From assembly GCA_937864425.1 (NCBI GenBank), contig CALMJL010000130.1, forward strand, positions 1 to 46,835: 46,835 nt of DNA, in the 5' to 3' direction. Under the pieces are notes generated by a model that was not told the origin of the DNA, made no database searches, and was given only the letters and a program-made list of their open reading frames with translations. Made by a program: the position numbers and the translations under genes. The first letter of the stretch is position 1; each line of letters opens with the position of its first letter. The stretch is from an uncultured Candidatus Planktophila sp. (lineage in GTDB: Bacteria; Actinomycetota; Actinomycetes; Nanopelagicales; Nanopelagicaceae). This document shows, in pieces, positions 8,950 to 19,232 of the stretch.

Positions 8950-10561
8950 TTCGATATGAATAACCTTGTTCCGCTAGAAAGCGCTGACGATTCTGTGCAA
9001 AATCTTGATCAATTGTGTCTCGTGAAACAACCGAATAAAACTTTGCACCGCGACCATCGGATTTAGGGCGAAGTATTCGACCTAATCTCTGCGCTTCCTC
9101 TTGGCGAGATCCAAAGGCTCCCGAAACTTGAATTGCGATAGTGGCTTCAGGTAGATCCACTGAGAAGTTTGCAACTTTTGAAACCACTAAACATTTCTCT
9201 TCTCCACTTCGAAAAGCTGCAAAGAGTCGCTCGCGTTCTTTCTGCGGAGTATCTCCCTTTATCAAAGGAACTCCGAGAGTCTCTGAAAGTTCATCAAGCT
9301 GATCAATGTATTGGCCGATGACAAGAGTTTGTTCGCCAGCATGCAGCTCGACTAATTTTTCTACGACATTTCTTTTAGTCCTTGTAGTTGCACAATATCG
9401 GTAGCGCTCTTCAGGCTCGGCTGTTGCATATGACAAACGTTCAGCTTCAGTCAGATTGACTCGAACTTCTATGCACTCAGCTGGAGCGATATAACCCTGC
9501 GCCTCAATTTCTTTCCACGGTACATCAAAACGTTTTGGCCCAATGAGTGAGAAAACTTCGCCTTCCATACCATCTTCTCGAACTAGCGTTGCAGTCAAAC
9601 CAAGGCGTCTACGAGATTGAATATCTGCTGTAAATCTAAAGATTGGTGCAGGTAAAAGGTGCACTTCATCGTAGATAATCAAACCCCAGTCGTGAGTATC
9701 AAAGAGATCAAGGTGCGCATACACGCCATTCTTTTTCTTAGTCATCACTTGATACGTTGCGATTGTTACCGGGCGGATTTCCTTTTTTGAGCCCGAATAT
9801 TCGCCAATTTCATCTTCATTTAACGTGGTGCGACGCAGTAATTCATCGCGCCACTGCCGCGCTGCAACTGTATTGGTAACCAGAATCAAAGTTGTGGCTT
9901 TGGCCAGCGCCATCGCGGCACATCCGACAATTGTTTTTCCTGCGCCACAAGGAAGAACTACAACGCCAGAACCACCATGCCAAAATCCTTCTGCAGCGTG
10001 CTCTTGATACTGGCGAATTTTCCAGTCGCCTTCTTTCATCGCAATTTCATGTGCTTGTCCATCAACGTATCCCGCAAAATCTTCAGCCGGCCAACCAAGG
10101 CGCAAGAGTGATTGCTTAATTTGTCCTCGTTGGCTGGGATGAACTGCAATTGTTTCTTTATCAATGCGAACTCCGAGCAATGGTGCAATTTTCTTGGCGC
10201 GAATGACTTCTTCTAAAACACTGGAATCAGTTGTTACCAAAATAAGTCCGTGAACAGGATCTGCTTCAAGCCTTAATCTGCCATACCGTGACATGGTTTC
10301 GGCTACATCAACGAGTAAAGAATGCGGAACTGCAAAACGTGAATATTTGATAAGCGTGTCAATTACTTGCTCTGCATCATGCCCCGCAGCACGAGCATTC
10401 CAGAGACCTAAATTAGTGAGTCGATATGTGTGAATATGTTCTGGAGAACGTTCGAGTTCAGCAAAAGGTGCTATCGCACGACGACATTCAGTTGATAAGG
10501 GATGGTCAATATCCAATAAGAGCGTCTTATCACTTTGGACTATAAGTGGACCATCGGTCAT
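8912..10561 (-). CDS. DNA repair helicase XPB/ERCC3-type (SF2)
   Basis: Walker A PCGAGKTIVG, DEVH box, LGLTATLVREDG, QVSGAFGSRQEEAQRLGRILRPKSDG; homologous in type to mycobacterial XPB. Confidence 0.95.
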   Translation of the reverse strand: MTDGPLIVQSDKTLLLDIDHPLSTECRRAIAPFAELERSPEHIHTYRLTNLGLWNARAAGHDAEQVIDTLIKYSRFAVPHSLLVDVAETMSRYGRLRLEADPVHGLILVTTDSSVLEEVIRAKKIAPLLGVRIDKETIAVHPSQRGQIKQSLLRLGWPAEDFAGYVDGQAHEIAMKEGDWKIRQYQEHAAEGFWHGGSGVVVLPCGAGKTIVGCAAMALAKATTLILVTNTVAARQWRDELLRRTTLNEDEIGEYSGSKKEIRPVTIATYQVMTKKKNGVYAHLDLFDTHDWGLIIYDEVHLLPAPIFRFTADIQSRRRLGLTATLVREDGMEGEVFSLIGPKRFDVPWKEIEAQGYIAPAECIEVRVNLTEAERLSYATAEPEERYRYCATTRTKRNVVEKLVELHAGEQTLVIGQYIDQLDELSETLGVPLIKGDTPQKERERLFAAFRSGEEKCLVVSKVANFSVDLPEATIAIQVSGAFGSRQEEAQRLGRILRPKSDGRGAKFYSVVSRDTIDQDFAQNRQRFLAEQGYSYRIIDADDVFQGKL

Positions 10562-11658
10562 GAGAGTAAATCCTTGATAAATGCATGGAGAAAATCGCTA
10601 CGTTCTTGTAGCGCTGAAATACTTACCCATTCTGTTGCAGCATGTGCGCCACCACCAACTGCACCAAGTCCATCCAAAACTTGGGCGCCAGCTGCTGCAG
10701 CAAAATTTCCATCGCTTGCACCACCAACTTCTGCACTGCCAAGTGGCTTCATGCCGATAGCAGCAGCAACCTTTTCTGCGCGTTCATAGAGCGCCTTGGT
10801 AGAGCTTGGCTGCAATGGCGGACGATTTAATCCACCAGTGATTTCAAGCTTTGCAGCGGGATTGGCAGGCTGTAATTTTCTAATTTCGCGATCGACTCGT
10901 TCTAACTCCGCTTGTGAAAAAGAGCGAGCATCGATATCTAGAATTGCCGAATCAGGAACCGTGTTAGTGGTTGTACCTGATTGCAAAAGTGTTGGAACAA
11001 CAGTGGTTCCGTGCTCAGCACTCTCTAACTTACTCATTGCCAAAATTGCATGTGCAATTTCTGTAGTGGCATTGACACCTTTTTCGGGTTCAAGACCAGC
11101 GTGCGCCGCTAATCCAGTCACTTTGATTTGATACATCGCAGTGCCTTTGCGGCCTGTCTTTACCTTGCCATCAAGTGATGCTTCTAGAACCAACACAGCT
11201 TTAGCTTGTTGTGAGAGCTCTTTAATGAGATTCCTTGATGCATGGCTGCCAGTTTCTTCATCGGTTGTTGCAACAAGTGCCACTGAACCCTCAATGCCCT
11301 TGAGCGCGTAGAGAGCTTGAATAAATCCAGCTTTCATATCAAAGGTTCCGGGTCCACGTAGAACATCGCCTTTGATTTCCCAGATGGGATTAAATGATCC
11401 GCGCGGCCAGACTGTATCTAGATGAGCGAGTAACAAAATTTCTGGTTTTTCTGCGCCCCACCAAAAGACAGGTCGACCTTCAATATTTTTAATTTGAGCT
11501 GGAACTCCGAGATGGCGAGTCGCGATATCGCTAGCAAGTTGTACGACTTGATGGCACGCATCTAAATCATCGCTGGGTGATTCGCAGCGAACTAGGGCTT
11601 CGAGAGCTGCCAACATGGGAGTAAGTCTGCCGTATTCGGCGGTATTCGCGCTCGTCAT
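10558..11658 (-). CDS. M20-family metallopeptidase (carboxypeptidase G2-like)
   Basis: LLAHLDTVWPRG, GPGTFDMKAG, TTDEETGSHASR, GLAAHAGLEPEKGVNA. Confidence 0.92.
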   Translation of the reverse strand: MTSANTAEYGRLTPMLAALEALVRCESPSDDLDACHQVVQLASDIATRHLGVPAQIKNIEGRPVFWWGAEKPEILLLAHLDTVWPRGSFNPIWEIKGDVLRGPGTFDMKAGFIQALYALKGIEGSVALVATTDEETGSHASRNLIKELSQQAKAVLVLEASLDGKVKTGRKGTAMYQIKVTGLAAHAGLEPEKGVNATTEIAHAILAMSKLESAEHGTTVVPTLLQSGTTTNTVPDSAILDIDARSFSQAELERVDREIRKLQPANPAAKLEITGGLNRPPLQPSSTKALYERAEKVAAAIGMKPLGSAEVGGASDGNFAAAAGAQVLDGLGAVGGGAHAATEWVSISALQERSDFLHAFIKDLLS

Positions 11659-13850
11659 AACGTCGCGACCCCAGTTATACGCGCGATTCGGAAGGTCTGT
11701 ACTTCTCCTGTTGCATGATCACGCGCAATCAAAGAACCCGCAGATAATTTAAGTGGATCAATAATTCGATGTGAAACTAACCCATTGTTATCGGCATATC
11801 CAATAGAAAGTGATTTGTTGGGTTGATGTTGCAAGAAATCGCTAATCATCTCTAAAGTCTCGTTGGCAGTAGTTCTCGGTAATGACCCAAGTGCTTCAGT
11901 TGCAATATTGCGCATGGTGCTCTGTTGTCTACTCGATTTTTCTCCCGTGCGTAGCGCACGTACCGCAAGCTGAATGAGATTTTCATCTGGCTTTTCGTAT
12001 TCACCAATAATTCGTGGCGGACGTGCTTTACCTTGAGCGCGCTGCACTCTTGGACCACTAAGCAAAAGCCCCTCAGAATCTTCTCCAGCAGGCAGATATC
12101 CAAAGCTTCGTAAGACATGCATGGTTTCTGCAGCATCAAAGTGTGAAACTAAAACCTCAGGTGCGATACGACGAAGTCTTAAAACTTCAAGTCGCTTATC
12201 TCCAATAATTTGTGCAATCAGCGCTGGATCTTCGCAGCGAATGAAGGCAGCTGTATTTCCCACTCGTAACTTTCCATGTTTCTTTGCAACATCTGCAATG
12301 AGATATTCGAGTGGTTGTGGCATAGGAGTTTTGGAAGTCTTGCTCAGATACTTAGTGATTTCATCGCCAGTTCGACCATGATCTAAACCACGTCGAATCG
12401 AGCTTTCTGAAAATCTAAAAACAGTTGCACTTCCCCGAGACTCAACATCAGCAATCAGCGACAATTCTTGTGCGACTTCATGCTCTAGTGGACCAGGAGC
12501 AATGGCAGTGTTATCACTTTGAATCAAAATGTGGTCAACAGGTTTCGGCAAATCTCGATCAATGATTGCGCAGTCACCACCAGCAAGAAAATCAGCGCCG
12601 TACTGTGAAAGCACGCCTTGACCTGTTATGCCGAGCCATTCGCATTCTCGCAAAGTCCAGAAGAGATAATCTTGCTGCAATCCACCAGAGCGCTTGCTTG
12701 GTAATTGCCAACGTGCAGCAGCAGCGAAAGATTCAAAATTCGGCGCAATGCCATCATTCTGTTGCAACAATTCCAAAGTAAGTGCACGAATTGTGGCCGC
12801 GTTAGAGCGATCGAGTTCTGGACCAAGCGGTGCAATATTTTTACCAGCATCTTTACCAGCTAATCCAGATAAGCGTGAAGAAATCAGCCAGGCAGAAGCA
12901 AGGTATTGCCAGCGATATGAGGCGTTCTGAGTCAACCAGATATCGAATTGATGGGTTGGCAGAATTTGATCATCTGCTTCAATAGTGAGTAGACCTGATA
13001 CGTAACAAATCTCGGCGATAAAGGCTGCACACGATTCTTCAACACCTAAGTGCAGCGCCAACTCTTTGAGTTCGCGAATACCTAGTCCACCAGATCGCAG
13101 CGCCGTTGCCGGCTCTTGGGCCCAATAATTTAAGACATCTTCAGTCCAACGTAGAAATGTCGCAATATTTGCAATTGCTGCTTGCTGTACATCCTTAGGT
13201 TTGTCACCAATTATTTTTGGTGGAGTTGGCTCGAGCTCTTTATGAACCTTATTTCCACGAAGATAAATTGCGACCTCTCGAGGAAGAACAACGGTTTGTT
13301 GATTAAATGGCACAAGGAAGCCATGCTCTAACAGCCAAGCAACACCAGAGCTAGGCTTCTTAATGTCGCTCACTGTTCCACGAGGCGGCCCCCAGACCAT
13401 AGCCTCCAAAACTTTTTTTGCAGCAGCTGGTGCATCATCTAGATCTTTTAACTTTAATTTGGCAAGGGATGCTGGTCCAAGACCAGCAATTTCATTTCCC
13501 AGAACCTCTTTGAGAGTAGCAGGAGTACGAAGTCCATCTTTTTCAGCGTAGATCAATCCTCGCTCGATGAGATTCTTCATCACAAAGAGCGCAGATTTAT
13601 CGGTAAGTGCAACAACTTCCTTTTCGGTGAATGGCTCGTTAAGAATTGCACAGACCTCGAGGACTTGTAATTGCCACTTGTTCAGTGCATCAACAGCACG
13701 TGCCAAACTTGGCGCTGATGAGGAGCGCACTGCCAAACTTGCGATATCGGGTGGAACTGGAGTCACTAAATCTGGGCGATAGGTAAACATGGAAACTAGC
13801 GCGCCGTCATCAAGTGTGCGCAAATAATCGGCATAGGAGCGAATTTCCAT
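11655..13850 (-). CDS. Helicase-associated protein (XPB/Ssl2 N-terminal-like, Helicase_C_3 type)
   Basis: 731-aa ORF starting MEIRSYADYLRTLDDGALVSMFTYRPDLVTPVPPDIASLAVR, with HILIQSDNTAIAPGPL and ...IARDHATGEVQTFRIARITGV; resembles the large protein encoded next to XPB in mycobacteria. Confidence 0.82.
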   Translation of the reverse strand: MEIRSYADYLRTLDDGALVSMFTYRPDLVTPVPPDIASLAVRSSSAPSLARAVDALNKWQLQVLEVCAILNEPFTEKEVVALTDKSALFVMKNLIERGLIYAEKDGLRTPATLKEVLGNEIAGLGPASLAKLKLKDLDDAPAAAKKVLEAMVWGPPRGTVSDIKKPSSGVAWLLEHGFLVPFNQQTVVLPREVAIYLRGNKVHKELEPTPPKIIGDKPKDVQQAAIANIATFLRWTEDVLNYWAQEPATALRSGGLGIRELKELALHLGVEESCAAFIAEICYVSGLLTIEADDQILPTHQFDIWLTQNASYRWQYLASAWLISSRLSGLAGKDAGKNIAPLGPELDRSNAATIRALTLELLQQNDGIAPNFESFAAAARWQLPSKRSGGLQQDYLFWTLRECEWLGITGQGVLSQYGADFLAGGDCAIIDRDLPKPVDHILIQSDNTAIAPGPLEHEVAQELSLIADVESRGSATVFRFSESSIRRGLDHGRTGDEITKYLSKTSKTPMPQPLEYLIADVAKKHGKLRVGNTAAFIRCEDPALIAQIIGDKRLEVLRLRRIAPEVLVSHFDAAETMHVLRSFGYLPAGEDSEGLLLSGPRVQRAQGKARPPRIIGEYEKPDENLIQLAVRALRTGEKSSRQQSTMRNIATEALGSLPRTTANETLEMISDFLQHQPNKSLSIGYADNNGLVSHRIIDPLKLSAGSLIARDHATGEVQTFRIARITGVATL

Positions 13851-13899
13851 AACCTGCCAACGATAGCCGCTTCTTAGGTTGCGGCGCTAATTGAGTACT

Positions 13900-14658
13900 T
13901 CAGCGCCGCGGAGATAAAAGCGCAGCAAGAGCTGCCAAGCGACTTACGGCAGGGCCTAACAATCTATTGAGAAAGCGTGCACGTCTGAAGTCGTGGATGG
14001 GCCAGCCTTCTGCAAGTGCACGAATACGTAACACCGCATCGGGGTTAATTGCTGAAGGTTTTCCAACTGCCTGCAATAACGGCATATCGTTATGGCTATC
14101 TGAATAACCAAAACATTCCGCCAAATCAAATCCACGCTCTTCGGAGAGCTTTTTTATTGCGATTGCTTTTTCAGTTCCGTGCAACAACTTCCCATCTAGT
14201 GATCCGGTGTAAATGCCATTTTCTATGTGAGCTTTACTTCCGAGCGCACCAGTGAAACCAAGGCGTTGCGAAATAATATTTGCCATATCTTGCGGGGCAG
14301 CTGTTACTAGCCAAACTTCTTCACCTTGATCTAAATGAGATTTTGCAATCTCAAAAGTACCTTGCCAGATCTTGGGAGATACGAACTCATCGTAAATCTC
14401 TTCGCCAATTTTCTTAATCTCTGTTACTGAATGCCCGCCGATAAAATCCTGAGCAGCTTTTTGAAATTTGGCGATAACTTCTTGCTTTTCGGTGCCCGTC
14501 ATTCGAAAGCGGATATTGGCAACAACAAATCTAGAGATATCTGCCTTTGTAAAAAATCCTCTTTGATACATGCCTCTTCCGAGAAAGTAGAGAGTCGAAC
14601 CTCTCACGAGGGTGTTATCTACATCGAAAAAGGCAGCTCTTTGAGAGGTGAGTGCCAT
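13900..14658 (-). CDS. HAD-superfamily subfamily IB hydrolase (SerB-like phosphatase)
   Basis: AAFFDVDNTLVRGSTLYFLGRGM, LVTAAPQDMANII, GYSDSHNDMPLLQAVGKPSAINPD. Confidence 0.93.
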   Translation of the reverse strand: MALTSQRAAFFDVDNTLVRGSTLYFLGRGMYQRGFFTKADISRFVVANIRFRMTGTEKQEVIAKFQKAAQDFIGGHSVTEIKKIGEEIYDEFVSPKIWQGTFEIAKSHLDQGEEVWLVTAAPQDMANIISQRLGFTGALGSKAHIENGIYTGSLDGKLLHGTEKAIAIKKLSEERGFDLAECFGYSDSHNDMPLLQAVGKPSAINPDAVLRIRALAEGWPIHDFRRARFLNRLLGPAVSRLAALAALLSPRR

Positions 14659-14664
14659 GTCACT

Positions 14665-14670
14665 ACCCTA
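14665..14670 (-). promoter_or_regulatory. Candidate -10 (TAGGGT) for leaderless HAD-IB transcript
   Basis: Minus strand TAGGGT + 6 nt (AGTGAC) + ATG at 14658. Confidence 0.5.
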
Positions 14671-14696
14671 GCGAAGAGCGAGTAAATGCGACGCTT

Positions 14697-14702
14697 TATG
14701 CT
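14697..14702 (+). promoter_or_regulatory. Candidate -10 (TATGCT) for leaderless histidine phosphatase transcript
   Basis: TATGCT + 6 nt (TAGCAG) + GTG at 14709. Confidence 0.5.
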
Positions 14703-14708
14703 TAGCAG

Positions 14709-15329
14709 GTGACATCTACTGTTTATGTTGTGCGTCATGGTGAGGTAGAGAACCCACAAAAGATTCTCTACGGACGCCAACCAGGCTGGCGACTTTCTGC
14801 GCGCGGACAAGAGATGGCACAAGCACTTGGAAAATGGTCGGAATCAATTCCGCTTGGCGCGCTTCACGTTTCACCACTTCAACGCGCTCAAGAAACAGCT
14901 GCTCCCATTGCAGCGGCACACAACATAAAGATTCATACCGATGATCGACTTATTGAAGCAGCAAATATTTTTGAAGGAAAATCTTTTGAGTTAGGCAGTG
15001 GAGTTCTAAAACATCCAAGCGCATGGAGACATCTTTACAATCCTTGGAAACCATCCTGGGGCGAACCATACGAAGAACAAATTAGTCGCATGCTCGCTGC
15101 CGTCTTTGATGCCAAAAAGGCTGCACAGGGAAAAGATGCAATTGTCGTGTCACATCAGCTTCCGATTTGGATTTTGCGCAGCGCAATTGAGGGACGTCGA
15201 TTGCTACACGATCCAAGAAAACGCCAGTGCACTCTTGCATCAGTGACTGGAATTCATTTTGATGATGAGGGAATGATTTCAGGTACTTCTTATCTTGAAC
15301 CCGCAGCCCACCTACTACCTAAGAAGTAA
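14709..15329 (+). CDS. Histidine phosphatase family protein
   Basis: VYVVRHGEVENPQKILYGRQPGWRLSARG, SPLQRAQETA, VVSHQLPI. GTG start. Confidence 0.92.
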   Translation: MTSTVYVVRHGEVENPQKILYGRQPGWRLSARGQEMAQALGKWSESIPLGALHVSPLQRAQETAAPIAAAHNIKIHTDDRLIEAANIFEGKSFELGSGVLKHPSAWRHLYNPWKPSWGEPYEEQISRMLAAVFDAKKAAQGKDAIVVSHQLPIWILRSAIEGRRLLHDPRKRQCTLASVTGIHFDDEGMISGTSYLEPAAHLLPKK

Positions 15330-15330
15330 T

Positions 15331-15867
15331 ATGAAAAAGTATTTAGCGGTCGTGGCTTCGCTGCTTGTACTCACAGGATGTGCGACAAGCGGAACATCGC
15401 AAGCAGAAGAAAGTTTTATTGCTGGCAGTGGAGCGGTCACAACAATCAAAGCAGGTAGCCGTGCACAAGCCCCCGAGTTAAAGGGCATGACGTTAAGTGG
15501 CAAGGAGTACGCCTTTACTGGTGGAAAAGTTGCGGTGGTAAATGTTTGGGCCTCATGGTGTTCTCCATGTCGCGCAGAAGAACCCACACTCTCTGCACTC
15601 TCCGAGAAATATCCTGAGGTTGCTTTTATTGGAATTTTGACGCGTGATAATCCTGTTAATGCCGAAGCTTTCGCTCGTTCGCGCCAAATCCCGTATCCAA
15701 CAATTATTGATGATTCTTTATTAATTGGCTTCAGTAAATCTTTGCCAGCAAATGCCATCCCAACAACACTCGTCATCGATCGAAATGGTGGAGTGGCAGC
15801 TCGAATTTCTGGTGTGGTCACTGTTGCCTCACTCAGTAAATTGATTGAAGATGTGAGCAAAGAATGA
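15331..15867 (+). CDS. resA: TlpA/ResA-like thiol:disulfide lipoprotein
   Basis: Lipobox MKKYLAVVASLLVLTGC, thioredoxin motif WASWCSPCRAEEP, cis-Pro AIPTTLVID. ATG at 15331 preferred over upstream TTG at 15295. Confidence 0.9.
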   Translation: MKKYLAVVASLLVLTGCATSGTSQAEESFIAGSGAVTTIKAGSRAQAPELKGMTLSGKEYAFTGGKVAVVNVWASWCSPCRAEEPTLSALSEKYPEVAFIGILTRDNPVNAEAFARSRQIPYPTIIDDSLLIGFSKSLPANAIPTTLVIDRNGGVAARISGVVTVASLSKLIEDVSKE

Positions 15868-16589
15868 GTGATTTTGTGGTCAATCATCTCCTAGACGGAT
15901 TTTTACTCACCGCTTTTCCAGTTGCAATGCTTGTTGGAGTCATTTCATTTGTTTCTCCATGTGTACTTCCTTTAGTTCCGGGCTATCTCTCTTTTGCAGC
16001 TGGATTTTCACGATCACGTGGAAAAGTTTTGCTTGGCTCAATTCTCTTTGTCTTGGGATTCTCTGTTCTATTTATTCTTTATGGTGCACTTTTTGGATCA
16101 CTGGGTGCGCGAATATCCACTCATGAAGAGGCCATCACTCGAATTCTCGGAATCTTCACAATTTTGATGGGTGTGATTTTTCTCGGTGCATTTCCATTTA
16201 TGCCTCAGGTAAAGCCAAAGATTTCTACTCACGGTGGGTTAATTGGCGCCCCAGTGCTTGGATTTCTCTTCGGAGTTGGCTGGACTCCATGTATTGGCCC
16301 TGGTTTAGCAAGTGTGCAAGCACTCGCTTTTCAGGAATCAAGTGCAATCAGGGGAGCGATACTTTCATTCGGATATTGCTTAGGTTTAGGAATTCCCTTT
16401 ATAGCAACTGGACTATTTTTTGATAAGTCCAAAGGAATTCGAAAATTTGCGCTGCAACGCGGGGAAAAAATTTCTCAGATAGGAGGAGTACTCCTTATCT
16501 TGATTGGTGTTTTGCAACTTTCTGGACTCTGGGGCAACCTCATGATTGAACTACGTTCATCGATATCTGATTTTGTGCCGGTGATCTAA
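15864..16589 (+). CDS. ccdA: Cytochrome c biogenesis protein CcdA
   Basis: GVISFVSPCVLPLVPGYLSF and GVGWTPCIGPGLASV motifs, polytopic. Confidence 0.95.
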   Translation: MSDFVVNHLLDGFLLTAFPVAMLVGVISFVSPCVLPLVPGYLSFAAGFSRSRGKVLLGSILFVLGFSVLFILYGALFGSLGARISTHEEAITRILGIFTILMGVIFLGAFPFMPQVKPKISTHGGLIGAPVLGFLFGVGWTPCIGPGLASVQALAFQESSAIRGAILSFGYCLGLGIPFIATGLFFDKSKGIRKFALQRGEKISQIGGVLLILIGVLQLSGLWGNLMIELRSSISDFVPVI

Positions 16590-18055
16590 TGAGCGAAAAA
16601 ATTGAAGTACCTGAATTAGGGGCAGTTGGTTTAGCGCGCTATCTGTGGCGCCAGCTCACCAGCATGCGTACTGCCCTCATTCTTCTCATGATGATGGGAA
16701 TCGCTGCTATACCAGGTTCGTTGATTCCCCAACGAATTACCAATGCAATTGCTGTCCGCGATCTTTATGACTCAAATCCTAATCTGGCGCGTTGGTATGA
16801 CCGTTTCTATCTATTCGACGTCTATGGATCTCCTTGGTTTAGTGCAATCTACATCCTGCTCTTTATTTCGCTGATTGGTTGCGTACTACCTCGCACACTT
16901 GAGCACTACAAAGCGATGAAAGCACAACCTCCTGCAACTCCACGCAATCTCTCTCGCCTAGAACACCACCAAGAATTTAAAGCGGATGAAAAAGCGCTCG
17001 AGAATGCAGCTTTATGGTTTGCTAAAAATCGTTTTCGGATAAAAAGAGATGGGGATTCAATTTCAGCTGAGAAGGGCTACCTTCGAGAAACTGGCAATCT
17101 GCTCTTTCATTTATCTCTAATCCTTATTCTGGTTGGAGTGAGCTTTGGCGCACTTTTTGGAATGCGCGGAGAAGCAATCATTAATGTAGGAGAGCGATTC
17201 ATCAATGTTGCAACCACGTATGACACACTCTCTTTTGGAAAGTTAACTTCTGAAAAATCACTTCAGCCATTTGAGGTGAAGTTAGATCGATTTAATGCCA
17301 CTTATAACCCGGCCACAAATGCTCCGATTGATTACAAAGCCTGGGTTACCGTTACTGAAAATGGAATAAGCAGAAAGCAGATTCTCAAAGTAAATCAACC
17401 GTTGACATTTGGAAATACCAGAGTTTATTTGCAAGCAAATGGGTATAGCCCAGTTGTTACCGTTCGAGATTCGCGTGGAAATGTTGCTTTACAAGGTCCG
17501 GTTCCATTCCTACCTCAAGATGCAAATTTAAGATCGATTGGTGCGATAAAAGTCCCTGATGCTGATCCACCGGTTGGATTTGTTGCTAATTTTGTTCCAA
17601 CCAATCAACGAACTTCTGGTCAAGGTGCAATTTCAGTCTTTCCTGAATTACTTGATCCGAAATTACTTTTTTCCGTGTGGCAAGGTGATCTGGGACTTAA
17701 TAGTGGTGTTCCACAATCTGTTTATAGATTGGATACAGATAAATTACGCAAAATTGGTTTAGGTTCTGTAAAACCTGGTGAGACATTTACATACCCTGAG
17801 GGATCCATCACACTCGAGACAGTTGTACCGTGGGTCAATCTGCAAGTAGTTCGAGATCCCGGCAAGACGTATGCATTATGGGGCGGTATTGTTGCGGTGC
17901 TTGGACTTCTTTCATCACTTTATGGTCGTCGTCGACGTATCTGGATTAGAAAAGTTGGCGATTCCGTTGAAGTTGCTGGCTTAGCAAAGAATGAAGCGCC
18001 AGGTTTACAAGCTGAAATTCAGGCATTTGTTGCAGCAGTGAAGGGGGATAAGTAG
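16589..18055 (+). CDS. resB: Cytochrome c biogenesis protein ResB
   Basis: LWRQLTSMRTALILLMMMGIAAIPGSLIPQR, WFSAIYILLFISLIGCVLPR; position between ccdA and ccsB. Confidence 0.95.
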   Translation: MSEKIEVPELGAVGLARYLWRQLTSMRTALILLMMMGIAAIPGSLIPQRITNAIAVRDLYDSNPNLARWYDRFYLFDVYGSPWFSAIYILLFISLIGCVLPRTLEHYKAMKAQPPATPRNLSRLEHHQEFKADEKALENAALWFAKNRFRIKRDGDSISAEKGYLRETGNLLFHLSLILILVGVSFGALFGMRGEAIINVGERFINVATTYDTLSFGKLTSEKSLQPFEVKLDRFNATYNPATNAPIDYKAWVTVTENGISRKQILKVNQPLTFGNTRVYLQANGYSPVVTVRDSRGNVALQGPVPFLPQDANLRSIGAIKVPDADPPVGFVANFVPTNQRTSGQGAISVFPELLDPKLLFSVWQGDLGLNSGVPQSVYRLDTDKLRKIGLGSVKPGETFTYPEGSITLETVVPWVNLQVVRDPGKTYALWGGIVAVLGLLSSLYGRRRRIWIRKVGDSVEVAGLAKNEAPGLQAEIQAFVAAVKGDK

Positions 18056-18969
18056 TGCAAACAACGTGGGCATATATCTCTAATTATTTCATCTATTCTG
18101 CAATGGCAGTCTTTGCAATCTCATTTGTAGCGCACGCATTTGAAACAGCATTTGCGGTTCGGGCACCTGAAAAAGCAGATGTAACCCAAGGCAATTTGTT
18201 GGTAAAGACGCTGGATTATCAGCGCACAGAAAAAGCTGCACGAATCGCAACTGCGATGATGATTCTTGGATTTATTCTTTTATTGGGTGGAGTTATTGCG
18301 CGCGGACTTTCAAATAAGCATGTTCCTTGGGGCAATATGTATGAATTCTCCATCACTGGGGCGCTGGCATTTACTGGAGCTTATTTAGCGGCACTACGTA
18401 AATATGATTTGCGCTGGCTGGGTTTATTTATCTCACTTGCTGTATTACTGACTTTAGGTACTGCTATTACTTTGCTTTATCGAGATAGCGCACCGCTCGT
18501 TCCTGCTTTGAAATCAACTTGGCTGGTTATTCACGTAGTAGCCGCAATTATTTCAGGTGGAGTTTTCTTACTTGCCAATGTTGTTTCAGGTGCCTATTTA
18601 TATTTAGATTACAAAGAATCACGTGGAGGCAGACCAGCATGGCTTACCCGTGTACCAACACTTGAAGTTCTTGACCAACTTTCATACCGACTCGTGGCAT
18701 TTGTATTTCCACTCTGGACCTTTGCAGTCATTGCAGGCGCCATTTGGGCCGAAAGTGCTTGGGGACGTTATTGGGGTTGGGATCCAAAAGAGACGTGGGC
18801 CTTCATCACCTGGGTTGCTTATGCTGCTTACTTACATGCGCGCGTGACGATTGGATGGCGTGGTCGCCGTGCAGCGTGGCTCTGCATTTTGGCAGGTTCT
18901 ACATTCTTATTTAATTATGTATATGTAAATGTTTGGGGAACAGGCAAGCACACGTACTCTGGGCTTTAG
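18055..18969 (+). CDS. ccsB: Cytochrome c biogenesis protein CcsB/CcsA
   Basis: WGRYWGWDPKETWAFITWVAYAAYLHAR haem-handling WWD-type signature. GTG start. Confidence 0.95.
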   Translation: MQTTWAYISNYFIYSAMAVFAISFVAHAFETAFAVRAPEKADVTQGNLLVKTLDYQRTEKAARIATAMMILGFILLLGGVIARGLSNKHVPWGNMYEFSITGALAFTGAYLAALRKYDLRWLGLFISLAVLLTLGTAITLLYRDSAPLVPALKSTWLVIHVVAAIISGGVFLLANVVSGAYLYLDYKESRGGRPAWLTRVPTLEVLDQLSYRLVAFVFPLWTFAVIAGAIWAESAWGRYWGWDPKETWAFITWVAYAAYLHARVTIGWRGRRAAWLCILAGSTFLFNYVYVNVWGTGKHTYSGL

Positions 18970-19226
18970 AGATTTTTTAAAAAGTCAGGGTCGTCGTCAG
19001 GCGGAAGAATTCTGCGCTTACCTGGTTTTGGCCCGCGTGGACCGCGTACTCGGCCGGCAATCAAATAGGCAATCGGTCCAATTATTTGCACAAAGAGAAT
19101 GACGAGTAGCCATCCCCATTTAGGAAGACTCTTAATTTGAGAATCATCGCGCATTGCGCAATCAACGAAGGTAAAGAGTGTTAACGCAAGGGTTAGTACA
19201 AGAAGTAAACCTGACACTCTTAGCAT
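18966..19226 (-). CDS. PLDc_N-domain membrane protein
   Basis: LVLTLALTLFTFVDCAMRDDSQIKSLPKWGWLLVILFVQIIGPIAYLIAGR. Confidence 0.85.
   Translation of the reverse strand: MLRVSGLLLVLTLALTLFTFVDCAMRDDSQIKSLPKWGWLLVILFVQIIGPIAYLIAGRVRGPRGPKPGKRRILPPDDDPDFLKNL
19033..19038. other. No independent feature assigned here; coding interior of PLDc_N gene
   Basis: Placeholder coordinate inside 18966..19226; no signal is claimed at this position. Confidence 0.01.
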
Positions 19227-19232
19227 GCTCCA

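Noticed and set aside
15315-15887. 190-aa minus-strand ORF antisense to the resA-like gene
   Set aside because: Mirror of a well-supported thioredoxin-family gene; no family features.
19033-19038. Low-confidence placeholder entry in the feature list
   Set aside because: No signal is claimed there; it should be disregarded.
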